The notes under the pieces were generated by a model, which was given only the letters and a program-made list of their open reading frames with translations, was not told the DNA's origin and searched no databases. This document shows, one piece after another, positions 12,368-22,800 of a stretch of DNA of 64,000 bases. This stretch comes from Malus domestica (taxonomy: Eukaryota > Streptophyta > Magnoliopsida > Rosales > Rosaceae): positions 21,288,501-21,352,500 of the forward strand of contig NC_091663.1 of assembly GCF_042453785.1 (NCBI RefSeq). Reading direction: 5' to 3'. The number at the start of each line of letters is the position of its first letter. Position 1 is the first letter of the stretch. Made by a program: the position numbers and the translations under genes.

Positions 12368-14330
12368 ACATAGGTATCGTTCGGTTGGAAGACGTTAAAG
12401 CAAGCACTTCTTGGGAGGCAACCCATGTGTTTCAACGCGGGATTGAAGGGATTCGAGCTCCATAACCAGATTTGCGTTCTTAAACCCTACCCTTTCTTGT
12501 TTTTACTTTGCCATGTTTGTCGTGTTTGTTAGTTGTGTTGATTGCTTGCATCTGTGTGAGTCTATGTTTGAAACATTGAGGACAATGTTTGGTTTAAGTG
12601 TGGGGGGGGGGGGTAAACAAGTGTTTTTATTGAAATTTCGTAGGATTTTATCACCCATAACTTCCAAAGTTGTTCCTTGCTGTTTTTAAGTGTTTTTAAG
12701 CTGTTTTGGTGCATTTTAGTGTGTTTTGACATATAAATCCGAAAATCTCATAAAATTTTGAAAAAGTGTTTTGAAAAACCCAAAAAGAGTTGTTTTTGTG
12801 TGTTTGCTTGTGTCTTAGGGTACCTTTCAACACAATGATGAGGATTTGGTTTTTAATTGCATGACTGTTAAAGAAAGTGACAAACATGGATGGAAGTTTG
12901 ATATACTCTTTGGTTTATGCTTGGTTGTAGTTAATGTTTACGAATTCACATGTAGTCACAAAGGAAAAAATCAGTTTTTGTAACATGCTTGAAGGAAGGA
13001 ACTCAAACTAACGCTACAACCTTGAGAGACTTGAGCCTAAACTTTATTTGGAGAGTTATTAATCTGTGATTTCTTGTTTTCTAAAGTCGTTGCATGATCT
13101 CATTATTCTTTGCTTGGTTGCTACTTAGAATGCGTTTTATCACTTTAGTTCCAAATACTAGAACTCATACCTGTTTCATTCAAAACTTGAAATTGAGTGC
13201 ATAACATATAGCAAGATGAAGTTGTTAGTAGTTACCACTAGAGCCAAAAAGCCTTCATCCCATGCATTTGTTTTGTAGGTTTAACCCCTTTGAGCCTTAA
13301 TTAGCCTATTTTCTTTGTTAGCCACATTATCCTTACCTAGCCTAGAATAGGACTATCCACACCCTTGTTCTTAAAGTATAGTGGAGCAAGACTTAGAGGG
13401 AATTCCTTTTGATCAACATTGTTCCAGAAAACAAGCGTGGGGGAAGAGATTTTTGTGTATGTGTGCCAAAGTCTTAAAAGAGGCACGGGTAAAAAAAAAA
13501 AAAAAAAAGAAGAAAAAAAAAGAGAGAAAAATTCATGGAAAATAAAAAAAAAGTTGTGAAAAGAATAAAGAAGAGCTGAAAAATATGTGAAAAAGAGTTC
13601 TAAAGTGTTGTTTGTTGAAGAAAGGGTCCAAAAAGCTTGAATTTGACCCTAAGTGTTGCATGAATTCCCCCTTTGCGTTTAAAAGTTGATTTCTGCATTC
13701 TAAAGTGAACTCTAAGTTGATTTCATTACTTTGCTTACTATTGCTTTAAGAACTTTTGTTTATCCTTAACCTTTCTTTGTTAGCCAATACCCTTAACCTT
13801 TCTTTGCTTACTATTACTTCAATCTTGGATGTTGTGTGTTTTAATCTGTGGAGTTTGGGATTGGTATGAGCATATGGTATCCCTGGTTCTCGCGTCTAAG
13901 TAGTGGCATTCCATTCATGAGATCATATACATGTTTATGTTAATAACTCCAGAAATTGCTTTCTTTGATGATGACATATGTGAGTGTTAGCTTTCATGTT
14001 TACATCAATCTTCTCACATATACCTAGTATAGGGAGTGTAGTCAGAAATTCTGTGTGAAAATAGAGTGTATATCCAGTGAGGAATTGAGGGAATTCTCTA
14101 AGGCGTTTTACTACATTCAAAATGTTGTTTTATGTGATTAAATGCGAACTAGTAAGTGATGACTGTGATTAAGTATGCGCTTGAGGGTAGGGATAACTAA
14201 AATCCATGTGAGTAGTGATTTTTAATGTGTCATGTTTCATTGGAAATCCCTGAGGCAAATGTTGGAAGGTTTAGGTTATTTTTTTGTTTTGTTTCCTTTG
14301 TTTTGCTCGAGGACTAACAAAAGCTAAGTA
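12368..14330 (+). other. Athila 3' non-coding region, no env-like frame
   Basis: About 2 kb lies between the integrase stop and the polypurine tract. Many Athila elements carry an envelope-like frame here, but I see none longer than noise. A short block at 12388-12427 (GACGTTAAAGCAAGCACTTC and the following GGGAGGCAACCC) looks like a conserved Athila post-pol motif. A G12 run lies at 12602-12613 and an A-rich tract at about 13491-13555. Confidence 0.6.
12602..12613 (+). promoter_or_regulatory. G12 tract, possible internal polypurine tract
   Basis: A run of twelve G follows AAGTGT. Its sequence style matches the terminal polypurine tract, and it could be a second plus-strand priming site. This is inferred from composition only, and the run length may be unreliable in sequencing. 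Confidence 0.4.
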
Positions 14331-14340
14331 TGGGGGAATT
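14329..14340 (+). promoter_or_regulatory. Polypurine tract of the Athila element
   Basis: TATGGGGGAATT abuts the 3' LTR start. This purine run would prime plus-strand DNA synthesis. Confidence 0.85.
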
Positions 14341-16576
14341 TGGTAGGAGCATATTTATGCGACTTAGTTAGCTTGTTTTCTTGCAATTTTATAGTTAGTT
14401 TGTGGTTATTACAGTGTTTTAAGCTATTTTCGTGTGTTTGTAGGTCTAAATGACAAAGTTGGCAAGAAAGTGAATTTTGGAGCATTTTGGAGCAGTTTTG
14501 GGCACTAAATGGATAACACATGTATGGGCCAAGATGGATGGACGAATTTGGAGTTCAAAAGGCTAGGAATCTGATAAGAAGAGGAAGAAATTAAACTCCA
14601 GACAAAGAAGATAAGGAATAAGCTCAAAAGAGGAAACATTATCCACAACCTTATCCAACCTTATCTTATCCAAACCAACCTTATCTTATCTTATCCTATC
14701 CTAATCTTATCATGTCTTAATCCTAGTTGCAAAGGGACCTAAATATATATTTCTAGAACCTATTTCTAGAAGATTTCCCTTCTAGAAGTCCCAAATCAGC
14801 CACAAAACACATTGTTTCTAGAAATCCTACAAAAGTGGCGCCTATTTCCCTTCTAGAATGCTTTTGCCTTGCCTTTCAAGCTATTCTCTTTTCCCTCCAA
14901 TGTGTGCCGCACCCTCAATCCCTTTTCCTTGGTGGATTCTGATTTATTAGGCCTTATTCCTTATGGATTTGGGTTATACAAATCCTTTTCTGAAATTAAG
15001 TGGGCTAGACCTTTTCCTTAGTGGATTTAACTCCTTGTGCCGCACCCTAGGGCCTTAATTCTCCTAATGTGCTGATTTCTAACCCTAATCTGATTTACCC
15101 TAGGGTTTTGTGGAGCCTATATATACATATTTTCAGCACAAATTCGTCACCACCTTCATACCACTCAAAAACACCCTTGCCGCAACCCTAACCACCATTC
15201 TACATCACAAAACACCATCCTACATCCATATACATCTTTGCCACACCTTTTGGAGAAGAAGGAGAGCCTTGTCGTGCATTCCATTGATGAATGAGGGCCT
15301 TGTGCGCAAGCCATCTGCATCCTTGGGAGTTTTAAGAGTTCTTTCTTCCCTCGTTTCAGTTTCGATGTTTATTTTAATTAGCGTTTCAATTGCTATGAAC
15401 ATGTGGAACTAAACTCTTATTAGTTAGTGGTGAATTTGAAGCCATGGACATATGTTAATATGAATTGATTCCTTTCAGTTATTGTTTCGTAAAACATGAA
15501 TGCGATTTACTTATCTATTTGATTGATAACTTATTCTTATGTGTTGATTAAGGAGGCCTACTTAGTTTGCATGCTTGAATCTGATGCTAAATTATAAGAG
15601 ACTTTGACCTAATCGTTAGAAACTTATAATTACAAGTAGTGGAGATTGTTAGTCACAATCGTGTTAAGTAGATTCTTGGCAAAAGTATCATGCAGTTCAT
15701 AGTTATAATTGTCTTGTCAATGCTTATGATTTCCATGGAATTTAATGATCTTTGAATGTATCTCTATCATGATGTTCATATAGGGAGCTTGAGAAGAATA
15801 ATTTGGGTTGTTGCATGCATTCATCCAATTCAATGAATTTAGGGAAATCTGATAGTCAATTTGTGCATTCACGATTAATTTGGGGCATTGTCGTTCATGG
15901 ATTAAAGAAACAATACTGGAAATTGACTTATGTTGCATATGTTCATGTGTGGAGAAGGATCCTCTAACTAGCTTTTCACCCTTGAATTCATCTTAATTTC
16001 GTTTTAGTTTACTTTGATTTGCAATTTGTTTAGCTTTAATTCAATTTCGTCAAAAATCAAACCCCCTTTTCTATTTTATGTTATTAGGTCAGAATCTGTC
16101 CTAATTAGGTTCTCTAGAGTGTTTTGAGCCAATATAGGTTAGAATTAGTCCATAAACATTGTTTGAGTCTTAATTTAGTCTTAAATTCGTCCAATTTCAT
16201 CCCTAGAATCTGTTTTGAGTCTAATTGTTAGTATTGTGCTGTTTTGAGTCTTCTAAGTACATTCTGAGTTAGTTAAGGTACAACCTGTTTTCTTTTAATC
16301 TTTTGAGTCAAAGTAAGTGTTAATTTCGTCCAAAGTACTTGTTAGGTCTAGAATTGAGTCAATTTCATTTAGTTTGGCAGATTTGAATGTTTTAGGTCAG
16401 TTCAGAGTCTAGAGAGTCTATTCTTGTGTTTTTAAGTCTAGTTTAGACTTTTAGAGTTTGATTTGAGTAGATTAGCAGCCCTAGTTAATCCCTAGTTTAG
16501 AACGATCCCTACTTACATCTTTGCTACAATTGTCATCAATAGGGTTTAATTTGTGTGTCAAGTAATTTTCACATCA
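14341..16576 (+). repeat. Athila 3' LTR
   Basis: Starts TGGTAGGAGCAT and ends TTTTCACATCA. It is nearly identical to the 5' LTR, including the TATA box at 15118-15125 and the CTTATC cluster. Differences are mostly single substitutions, concentrated in the middle and 3' half, with a few 1-base indels. It is followed directly by the CTTAG duplication. Confidence 0.95.
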
Positions 16577-16581
16577 CTTAG
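16577..16581. repeat. Target-site duplication, right copy (CTTAG)
   Basis: Matches 4457-4461 exactly and fixes the right end of the Athila element. Confidence 0.9.
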
Positions 16582-17500
16582 GTCGAATTGCCCATTCATT
16601 TCTAGTGAATCTTAAATGAAAGTTCTTTAGGGACTTAGCCGTTGGCATTCGGGTCGAAACACCTTTGAAATCCTTTTGTCAGACCCTATGCATCGAACCA
16701 GAATGTTTCCGATTTGATTACCTTGGCTGACTTAGCAGAAGAATTTTTGTGTTTGGAACAAATTTCCTCTTGGGGATTGCCTAATCTTATGCCCCATTCG
16801 GACCTATTGAACACATGGTGTCGCATAATATACTTGACTTAAGATGTTGGTTCGGGATAGAAGTAGTCGTACTCGAGGTTGGAGTTCAGAGCCACTCTCA
16901 GATGATTTCTAGATCACCCTTTCAACTATTCCCTCGAATGGCTAGAGCCCAGGTTTCAATGTTATAACCCACAACCTTATCAGTTGCATAAACTTTTCGG
17001 AGGCCATATGGTGCATTGAACTTTGACATCAGGGCACCATGTACCAGTGTCCGTAGCCTGCCAATCCTAACCACACTTATTATGGTTTGAGTCTCCCACT
17101 GCTAATTAAACAGTACGAAATAGGCTAAAAGAGACATCTAACAGTGTTACTTTGGACATTTAGACCTACAATCATGCGAAGTTTTTTATGCTTTATTCGA
17201 GTGAATGAGGTATTCCCTACATCACTGGAAAAAAAAAAGAAAAAAAACATTGAACATGCGATAAACTAACTTCAGAATCTTTTATGGTAGAGGAAATAGG
17301 GTTGTTTGATAAGGGGTTGTGATTGAATTCGGGTTAGATTGCATGCATATCTCTTGGAAGGAGAATCAATTGACTAGTGTAGTTCTAAGAAAATATGATA
17401 TAATATAAGAATTACAACAGGGATTATTGTTTACGAAAAGCCTATGGTAGGGCGTTAAGGATATAAGTTCTTTGTGGATTTGTCTTCGCGCAAACGGCGG
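16582..17500. other. Decayed retroelement interior, unassigned
   Basis: No motif is recognisable on either strand. By position it continues the old element interrupted by Athila at 4461/16582 and by the solo LTR at 17743. A short poly-A tract lies at about 17228-17250. Confidence 0.35.
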
Positions 17501-17742
17501 TATTGCGATTAAGTCTGGAATGGACGACCTACATATCCTGGGAAAGGAATCAAACTGCGTATAATTCGGAGGGTGTTTGAAAGTGATCTAGAGATGTTTG
17601 CAGGAAGAGGTTGGGGTCCATTTTCTTGACGTTGATCTTTCAGCTTCTCTGCCTCTTCAGTGTTTCGCCCCTTGTAAATTTTGATTGGGGCTGGATAACG
17701 AGGCAACTAGTGGTTGGTTGGGTGGACAGTTCCCATGCTGTG
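17501..17742 (-). pseudogene. Downstream part of a minus-strand gypsy pol remnant
   Basis: Read on the minus strand, this contains RYPAPIKIYKGRNTEEAEKL. It resembles the segment after the protease in Tat/Ogre-like gypsy polyproteins, where a short proline-containing stretch leads to the RT. It would directly continue the protease remnant at 19228-19710 if the solo LTR between them were absent. The assignment is by position and weak similarity. Confidence 0.4.
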
Positions 17743-19227
17743 TGATAGGATTTTTATCACCTGCAAAAGTAGGGATAAAAACATTTAAAAATAATTGCAA
17801 GAGAGCAAGGTTGTTGTAGTAAGAATGCTCAATGCAAGGTCGTTCCTATAGGGATTATTTGAAATAATTTATGTAAAAACCAAATCTTAATTAATTATTT
17901 AAGACAAAATTTTAGAAAAGGTTGATTTTATGATTAAAAATAATAAAAACAAATTTCGATTAAAAACAAAGTAAAGAGATTGGCAAATAAAAGAACAAAA
18001 GAAAACAGTTATACAAAAATCAAGTTGTAAAAGCACTAGGGTTCCACTGTCACCTTAGCAATATACATAGTTCTTCTAATTACTTATGACTTATACATGC
18101 ATATTTTGAAGGTTAGGTTTTCCTAAAATATGCTCCACTTGGATGCCCAATCTAGAACGTATATCAAACATGCAATCCGTCTATGGTATTCTTATCAAAT
18201 CTATACATGCAAGAGTCATTAAGCTTTATGAAACCCTTTGAAAACCCATACAACCTTTAAGACATGGTATTCATCCTAAGTGAAATTACAATTTTTAACC
18301 ACAAGAAGCTTTAGTCAATTTCAAGGACAACACTTCAACCAAAGTTGCATCAAATTACTTTTCTAAATATCCTAATGGTGGCTAAGCATTAAGACAAATA
18401 GATAGCTTCAAACATGGTGATTAATAATTCAAAACATGCATGCATAATATCATAAGTAAATTGAAAAAAAAAAACTACATATTCTTACTAAGTCTCGTGG
18501 CCTCACCCTAAAAAGGAGAATTAGTTGCATATAATCACAATTAAATAGCAAAATATCATTAAGAAAATGATTGAAAATACCTTGTAAAATAAAGCTAAAT
18601 CTTCAAAAACTCTCTAAGCCAAGTTCTCCAAAGCAGTGTGTAGTGAACCCTAATGGTTAACTAGCCTTTATTTATACTACTACAAAATGAAATCCTTCCT
18701 CGAAAAGGTCTTAGAATAAAACTAGGAAACAAAATAAATTAAGAGAAACTAGGAAACAATCTCCTAGTTAAACATGGAGAAATCTGTCAGCAAACTGATC
18801 AGCCACGTTCTAGGTTGAAAACAACTCCAAAAAGGCCCAAGACAACTTATTTTAAAGATTAAGATGTCTTGAAATTATCTCCCAAAAGGGCCCGAACCCA
18901 AAAAAATATGTCATTTTGGATGCCAAAAAGCCCAAATAAGCCCAAAACGTCACTTTGACAAATTCGCGCGCTAGTCTTTTATTCCATTGCCATAAAATAA
19001 TTGCTTAGTTGAAAAATTGGAAACTTTGATGCGAACAAGTTGAAAGACTCACAAAGATCTTCTAATTGGAATCACTCCAAAATTCATCAATTTGATCACG
19101 TTTTGCTCAAGAGAAAGTCGCATGTCCTACGTTGGAAATGTAATTCAAAGTATCAAAATTTCACCAAAATAATAACCAAAATATACTAAAAATAAGGTAA
19201 AATATATCATATAAAATCGACTCATCA
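17743..19227 (+). mobile_element. Candidate solo LTR (about 1.5 kb)
   Basis: Begins TGATAGGATTTTTATCACC and ends CGACTCATCA, giving TG...CA termini. The flanking 5-mers are CTGTG (17738-17742) and ATGTG (19228-19232), which agree at four of five bases. The interior is AT-rich and has no coding frame or primer site. It separates two parts of the same decayed minus-strand pol gene. The true family is unknown to me, and the strand is given as the TG-to-CA reading direction. Confidence 0.6.
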
Positions 19228-19710
19228 ATGTGATACCAATTTCGGCCTAAAATGGCATTTTAAGGAGGAAGGCAGTCCATAACATGGAAAGTCACCAAAT
19301 GGTTGCATGGTTTTGCCTGGACTGTCAATTTCATCGCATGGTCTACACTACAACGCCACTAATAGAGTGGAGGGTAGCTCTCCTCTTGTCGACATCATCA
19401 GGATGCCCACCCATTCGGTCGTACCGCGAAAGAAGACACTGACTATTGATCAATTGTCTATTAGGACTCGACTAACCATAACATTGGAGATCTGATGTCT
19501 GATGACAAGAGTGTTGTCGCAAGGGGAGTAAGCAACTACCAAATCTTGGTTGGAAGGCATCTGGACATTATGATAGATAAGTGGTTCGTTGGCCGGAACC
19601 GTTGTTAGAGGTTTCCCACGTGCTACCATTTCATCATTTCGCTTCCTCCTAGGCGTCCCTGGTTTCTGCTTATGCGATTGATTCTGGATAATAGTCTTTT
19701 TTTTTCCCAA
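19228..19710 (-). pseudogene. Minus-strand gypsy aspartic protease remnant
   Basis: The minus strand reads from about 19710 down. It shows VMVSRVLIDN, matching the strand before the catalytic Asp in gypsy proteases, then frame changes and stops. At about 19232-19290 another frame gives a VMDCLPP stretch followed by NAILGRNWYH, which matches the conserved end of gypsy protease domains. The two motifs are in the right order and spacing. The frame is broken and the solo LTR cuts in directly after NWYH. A Tat/Ogre-like lineage is my best guess. Confidence 0.55.
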
Positions 19711-20090
19711 GCATCGAGTAAGAAAAGGTTTCTAGCCCTACAGGGCCTTTTGCGTTGTGTTCCTTGAACAGATCCTTAAAGTTACGCATATGGGTTTAGA
19801 CTAGCAGTTCTTATCAGAGCATAGGTAGGCATCGGCTGGACAGTCAGCTCTTCGAAGTGGGATACGATGTCTACAAGGTCCTTACTTGTGTCTCTAGTCT
19901 GGTGAGTTTCGCTCGTTTTTTAGCCTATGAACTTCTTCGGAAATCCTTTACAAATCCATAACGAAATCGTTTTCGTCGAATGGGGCGATGGTATAGTCAC
20001 CGCGTGATTGCCCGACAAAATTTTCCATTAAGGTAATGTGATTTGGTCGAGAGAAATATGAGTTCACTTTCAATGAAAGCACTAATTATT

Positions 20091-20256
20091 AAAACCAAAT
20101 TCATGCACCGCAGTGAGTAATGGAGATGCACAAATCCAAGTAACTTGTAAAAGAGCAAACAACCGTGAGCAAGCCTAAGACCTGGGGCGAGGGTGAGGGG
20201 TGTGCCAACTAAAGGCTCTCCAGTGGTTTATTTAGAAAGCAAGTATACGACTTAAG
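20091..20256. repeat. Right copy of the diverged direct repeat
   Basis: Matches 671-850 in the same orientation, with the GTGAGCAAGCCTAAGA block at about 20165-20180. Together with the left copy it frames the decayed element that holds the Athila insertion. Confidence 0.5.
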
Positions 20257-20736
20257 CAACGGTCGCGGGCTAACCGTACACTTGTTAAACAATCCAATGG
20301 AATTTCCAAAATTAAGGAAGCCTCACAGGGAGGAAAATGATTAGAAATTAAATCATTGTTCCAAAGATTCTTACGTGGAGAAATTAACGACGAAACAAAC
20401 TTACTGATAGATTTTCCAATACTAACTTGCCAACATGAACCCTATTCAAGAACTACTTTAGCTGCCAATATAACATCCCAACAAGCAGATGCGCACAAGC
20501 CTAAAGTAGATTCCCTTAAGGAGTTATGGGGGAAGTACTTAGTCTTCAGTAGCCTAGCTACAAGGGAGTAGGATTCTCTCGCTTCCTATTTTCATCCCCT
20601 TTTCCCCCCTCCTTTCTCACTTTGCTTTTTGTCTTTTTGCCCTTATAAAATATCAATATAAGATGTTGATGGGGCTCAATCGTAATGGTTCAAGTAGGAG
20701 GGGAGGGAAGAGGAAAGATTAGGAGGGAAAAGAAAC
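20257..20736. other. Gap without supported gene
   Basis: A 71-codon open frame at 20356-20571 has no recognisable motif. A purine-rich stretch lies at about 20690-20735, directly before the gypsy LTR. Confidence 0.3.
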
Positions 20737-22800
20737 TAACACACCTCGATCCGGAATGTCCACCTGGACTTCTAATCGAGATGTGCTAGCCGACACCTAG
20801 GGGCTGACGAAGCCATAAAGTGTAGTGATGTGCAAAATGTGAATAAATTTAAACCTAAAAGTGCCTAAGTATAATAGTGTGCTATTGAGCAGGAATGAAC
20901 CCATTTCACATGTGATGTCAGAGCAATGTAAAGTACAGTAAAGTAGGATAAGAATTATACCATCGAAGGTAATCTCTAATACCAAGATTTGCCAAGAATC
21001 CTCGTCAACACGAAAGCTTTGCACTAAAACCTGGGTGAAAAAAAGGGTGAGTGAGCCTAAAAACAAAGCTTTGTAAAAATCTTTTCACAAACATAATAAC
21101 CCCTTGCCGTAAAACAAGTATAGTTTCCAAAATATACATACTACGTATAGTAAGAAAATACTTATTGTAGCCTGCAATATCTCAAGATTCAATAAAGCAC
21201 AATAGCAATCTAAGACAGGACTGACACCTACAATGGATCCAAAGTGAGCGTACGGTACGATATGCACATACACATGAAAGACTGGCCCTACCTCGGATGA
21301 GTACTAACACCGGTGCAGCAAACCATGAGCAAATAACATAAATGTAGCCATGCCACAATGATTTGATAATTCTAGTCAACATAATATTATTCATAGCTGT
21401 AAACTTAATTAAGGTATCTCGTAAGATTTATAATGATTTCCTAATTTTCACCGTTACTAGATGTATATATCGAAACTAAATAGGTATATAGGTGTGTATA
21501 TATTATATATATATATAAGAAAAGACCCATTCACATATCATGTCGTTGAGTCAAACCCGCCTCGTAGCATCGAGAGTCCTTGCGATGCGTTTCACCTAGA
21601 AATGAAATCATTTATGTAAATACGTAACGTACTAACGTACAAACGCGTTTTCGTACAAAGTACTGCTAATAAGAAACTATTTTAAAACGGTCGAATTTCA
21701 GAAAACGGATGGCGGATTCGGGTTCGGCATGTCGAGAAACCTAAGAAGGGATGTCAGATTCCTCCACGCATCGCCATATGCACCACTCGCAGTAGCTCCT
21801 TCACGTGCGCCCACAAGCTTGCGAGTACAAACGTACTCACCTTCTTCACAATGACCTGCGTTTTGCAGGTTAAACCACCAACTTCCAGAGCTCTAAAAAA
21901 GCTCAAATCTCAACCAAAATTGATGATTCAAAAACCTAAGTGACGTAGGAAATGCAAGGAATAGACCTATACCGGAGTTGGCCGAAAAAAATTCTCTAAA
22001 AATGGCCTACCGGCCACGGTTCCAAGCTTCCAAAATTTCTGGGGAAAATTTCCCCAAGGTGTAACTGCACCAAGACACATTCTCAAGGTTTTGAGCAGAA
22101 CCAGAACATCACTAAGGTTTAATGGAAGGAAAAACATAACTTATCTAATTCAGAAAACTAAGAAATCTTGTCGGAGTTCCATGAAAGAGATGATGAATAG
22201 TGGCAAAGTTCTTATGCAATGTCGAGCTCCACGTCTGGGTTGATGCTCACTATCTGAGCTTACAAAGATAGGAAAGAACAAGGAATGGTGCTGGTCCGAT
22301 GGTCTAACACGCGCGGAGTAGTCAAGTGATGGTAGTTTGGTGTTACTATGCATAACGAGTGCATAGAGTTTTGGATGAGAGAGTCTTAGAAAGTTTGAGA
22401 TGGGAGACAAGTTGTGGCCATCGGCGATGGTAGCTCCTTGAAAAGGGATCTCGGGGGAGTGGTCGTGTTTTGCCGGTCTCTGTAACACAGAGGAATAAGG
22501 GAGAAATGCGAGAGAGAAGGGGAGAGAAAGTCTTAGTGAGAGAGAGAGAGAAGGAGAATTTGAAAATAAGAGAAATAATGGGGGAGAGAGAGAGACCGAG
22601 ATCTCTGAAGGGTGAAGATACGGGATAGGGCAGGAGTGGGGTGTGGGGCCTATGTGCCTATAATAAACTCACGTCAAAATACATATATAATAACGTAAAG
22701 TTAAAATAATTGTACTGAAATTTAAACTGTACATAGAAAGTTCTTTTTTTTTCCACCTACGCACAATCGTTTCGTCACGTACTCCAAAGGTAAGTGTGTA
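20737..22800 (-). repeat. 3' LTR of a minus-strand gypsy element (outer element of a nest)
   Basis: On the plus strand it begins TAACACACCTCGATCC, the reversed end of a Tekay-type LTR. The first 730 bp matches 33824-34758, which carries a primer site at its inner edge. The left copy lacks a block of about 200 bp that the right copy has. Its inner end near 22800 is approximate, since I could not find a clear terminus. GA-rich runs lie at about 22500-22590. Small open frames inside are not supported as genes. Confidence 0.7.

Larger units (their letters stand above)
4462..16576 (+). mobile_element. Full-length Athila-type Ty3/gypsy LTR retrotransposon
   Basis: A complete element of about 12.1 kb: two long LTRs (2237 and 2236 bp), a primer-binding site matching the 3' end of tRNA-Asp, a gag-pol region with protease, RT, RNase H and integrase in that order, a 2 kb non-coding 3' region, a polypurine tract and a perfect 5-bp target duplication. 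The long LTRs, the tRNA-Asp primer, the DLGAS protease motif and the FMDD RT motif fit the Athila lineage. The LTRs differ at roughly 45 positions by eye, about 2 percent, so the insertion is fairly recent. It is not autonomous now, because the coding region has eleven premature stops and one frameshift. It lies inside an older, decayed retroelement. Confidence 0.95.

Noticed and set aside
22150..22488. 112-codon minus-strand frame in the LTR at 20737
   Set aside because: No recognisable domain and located inside an LTR; probably chance.
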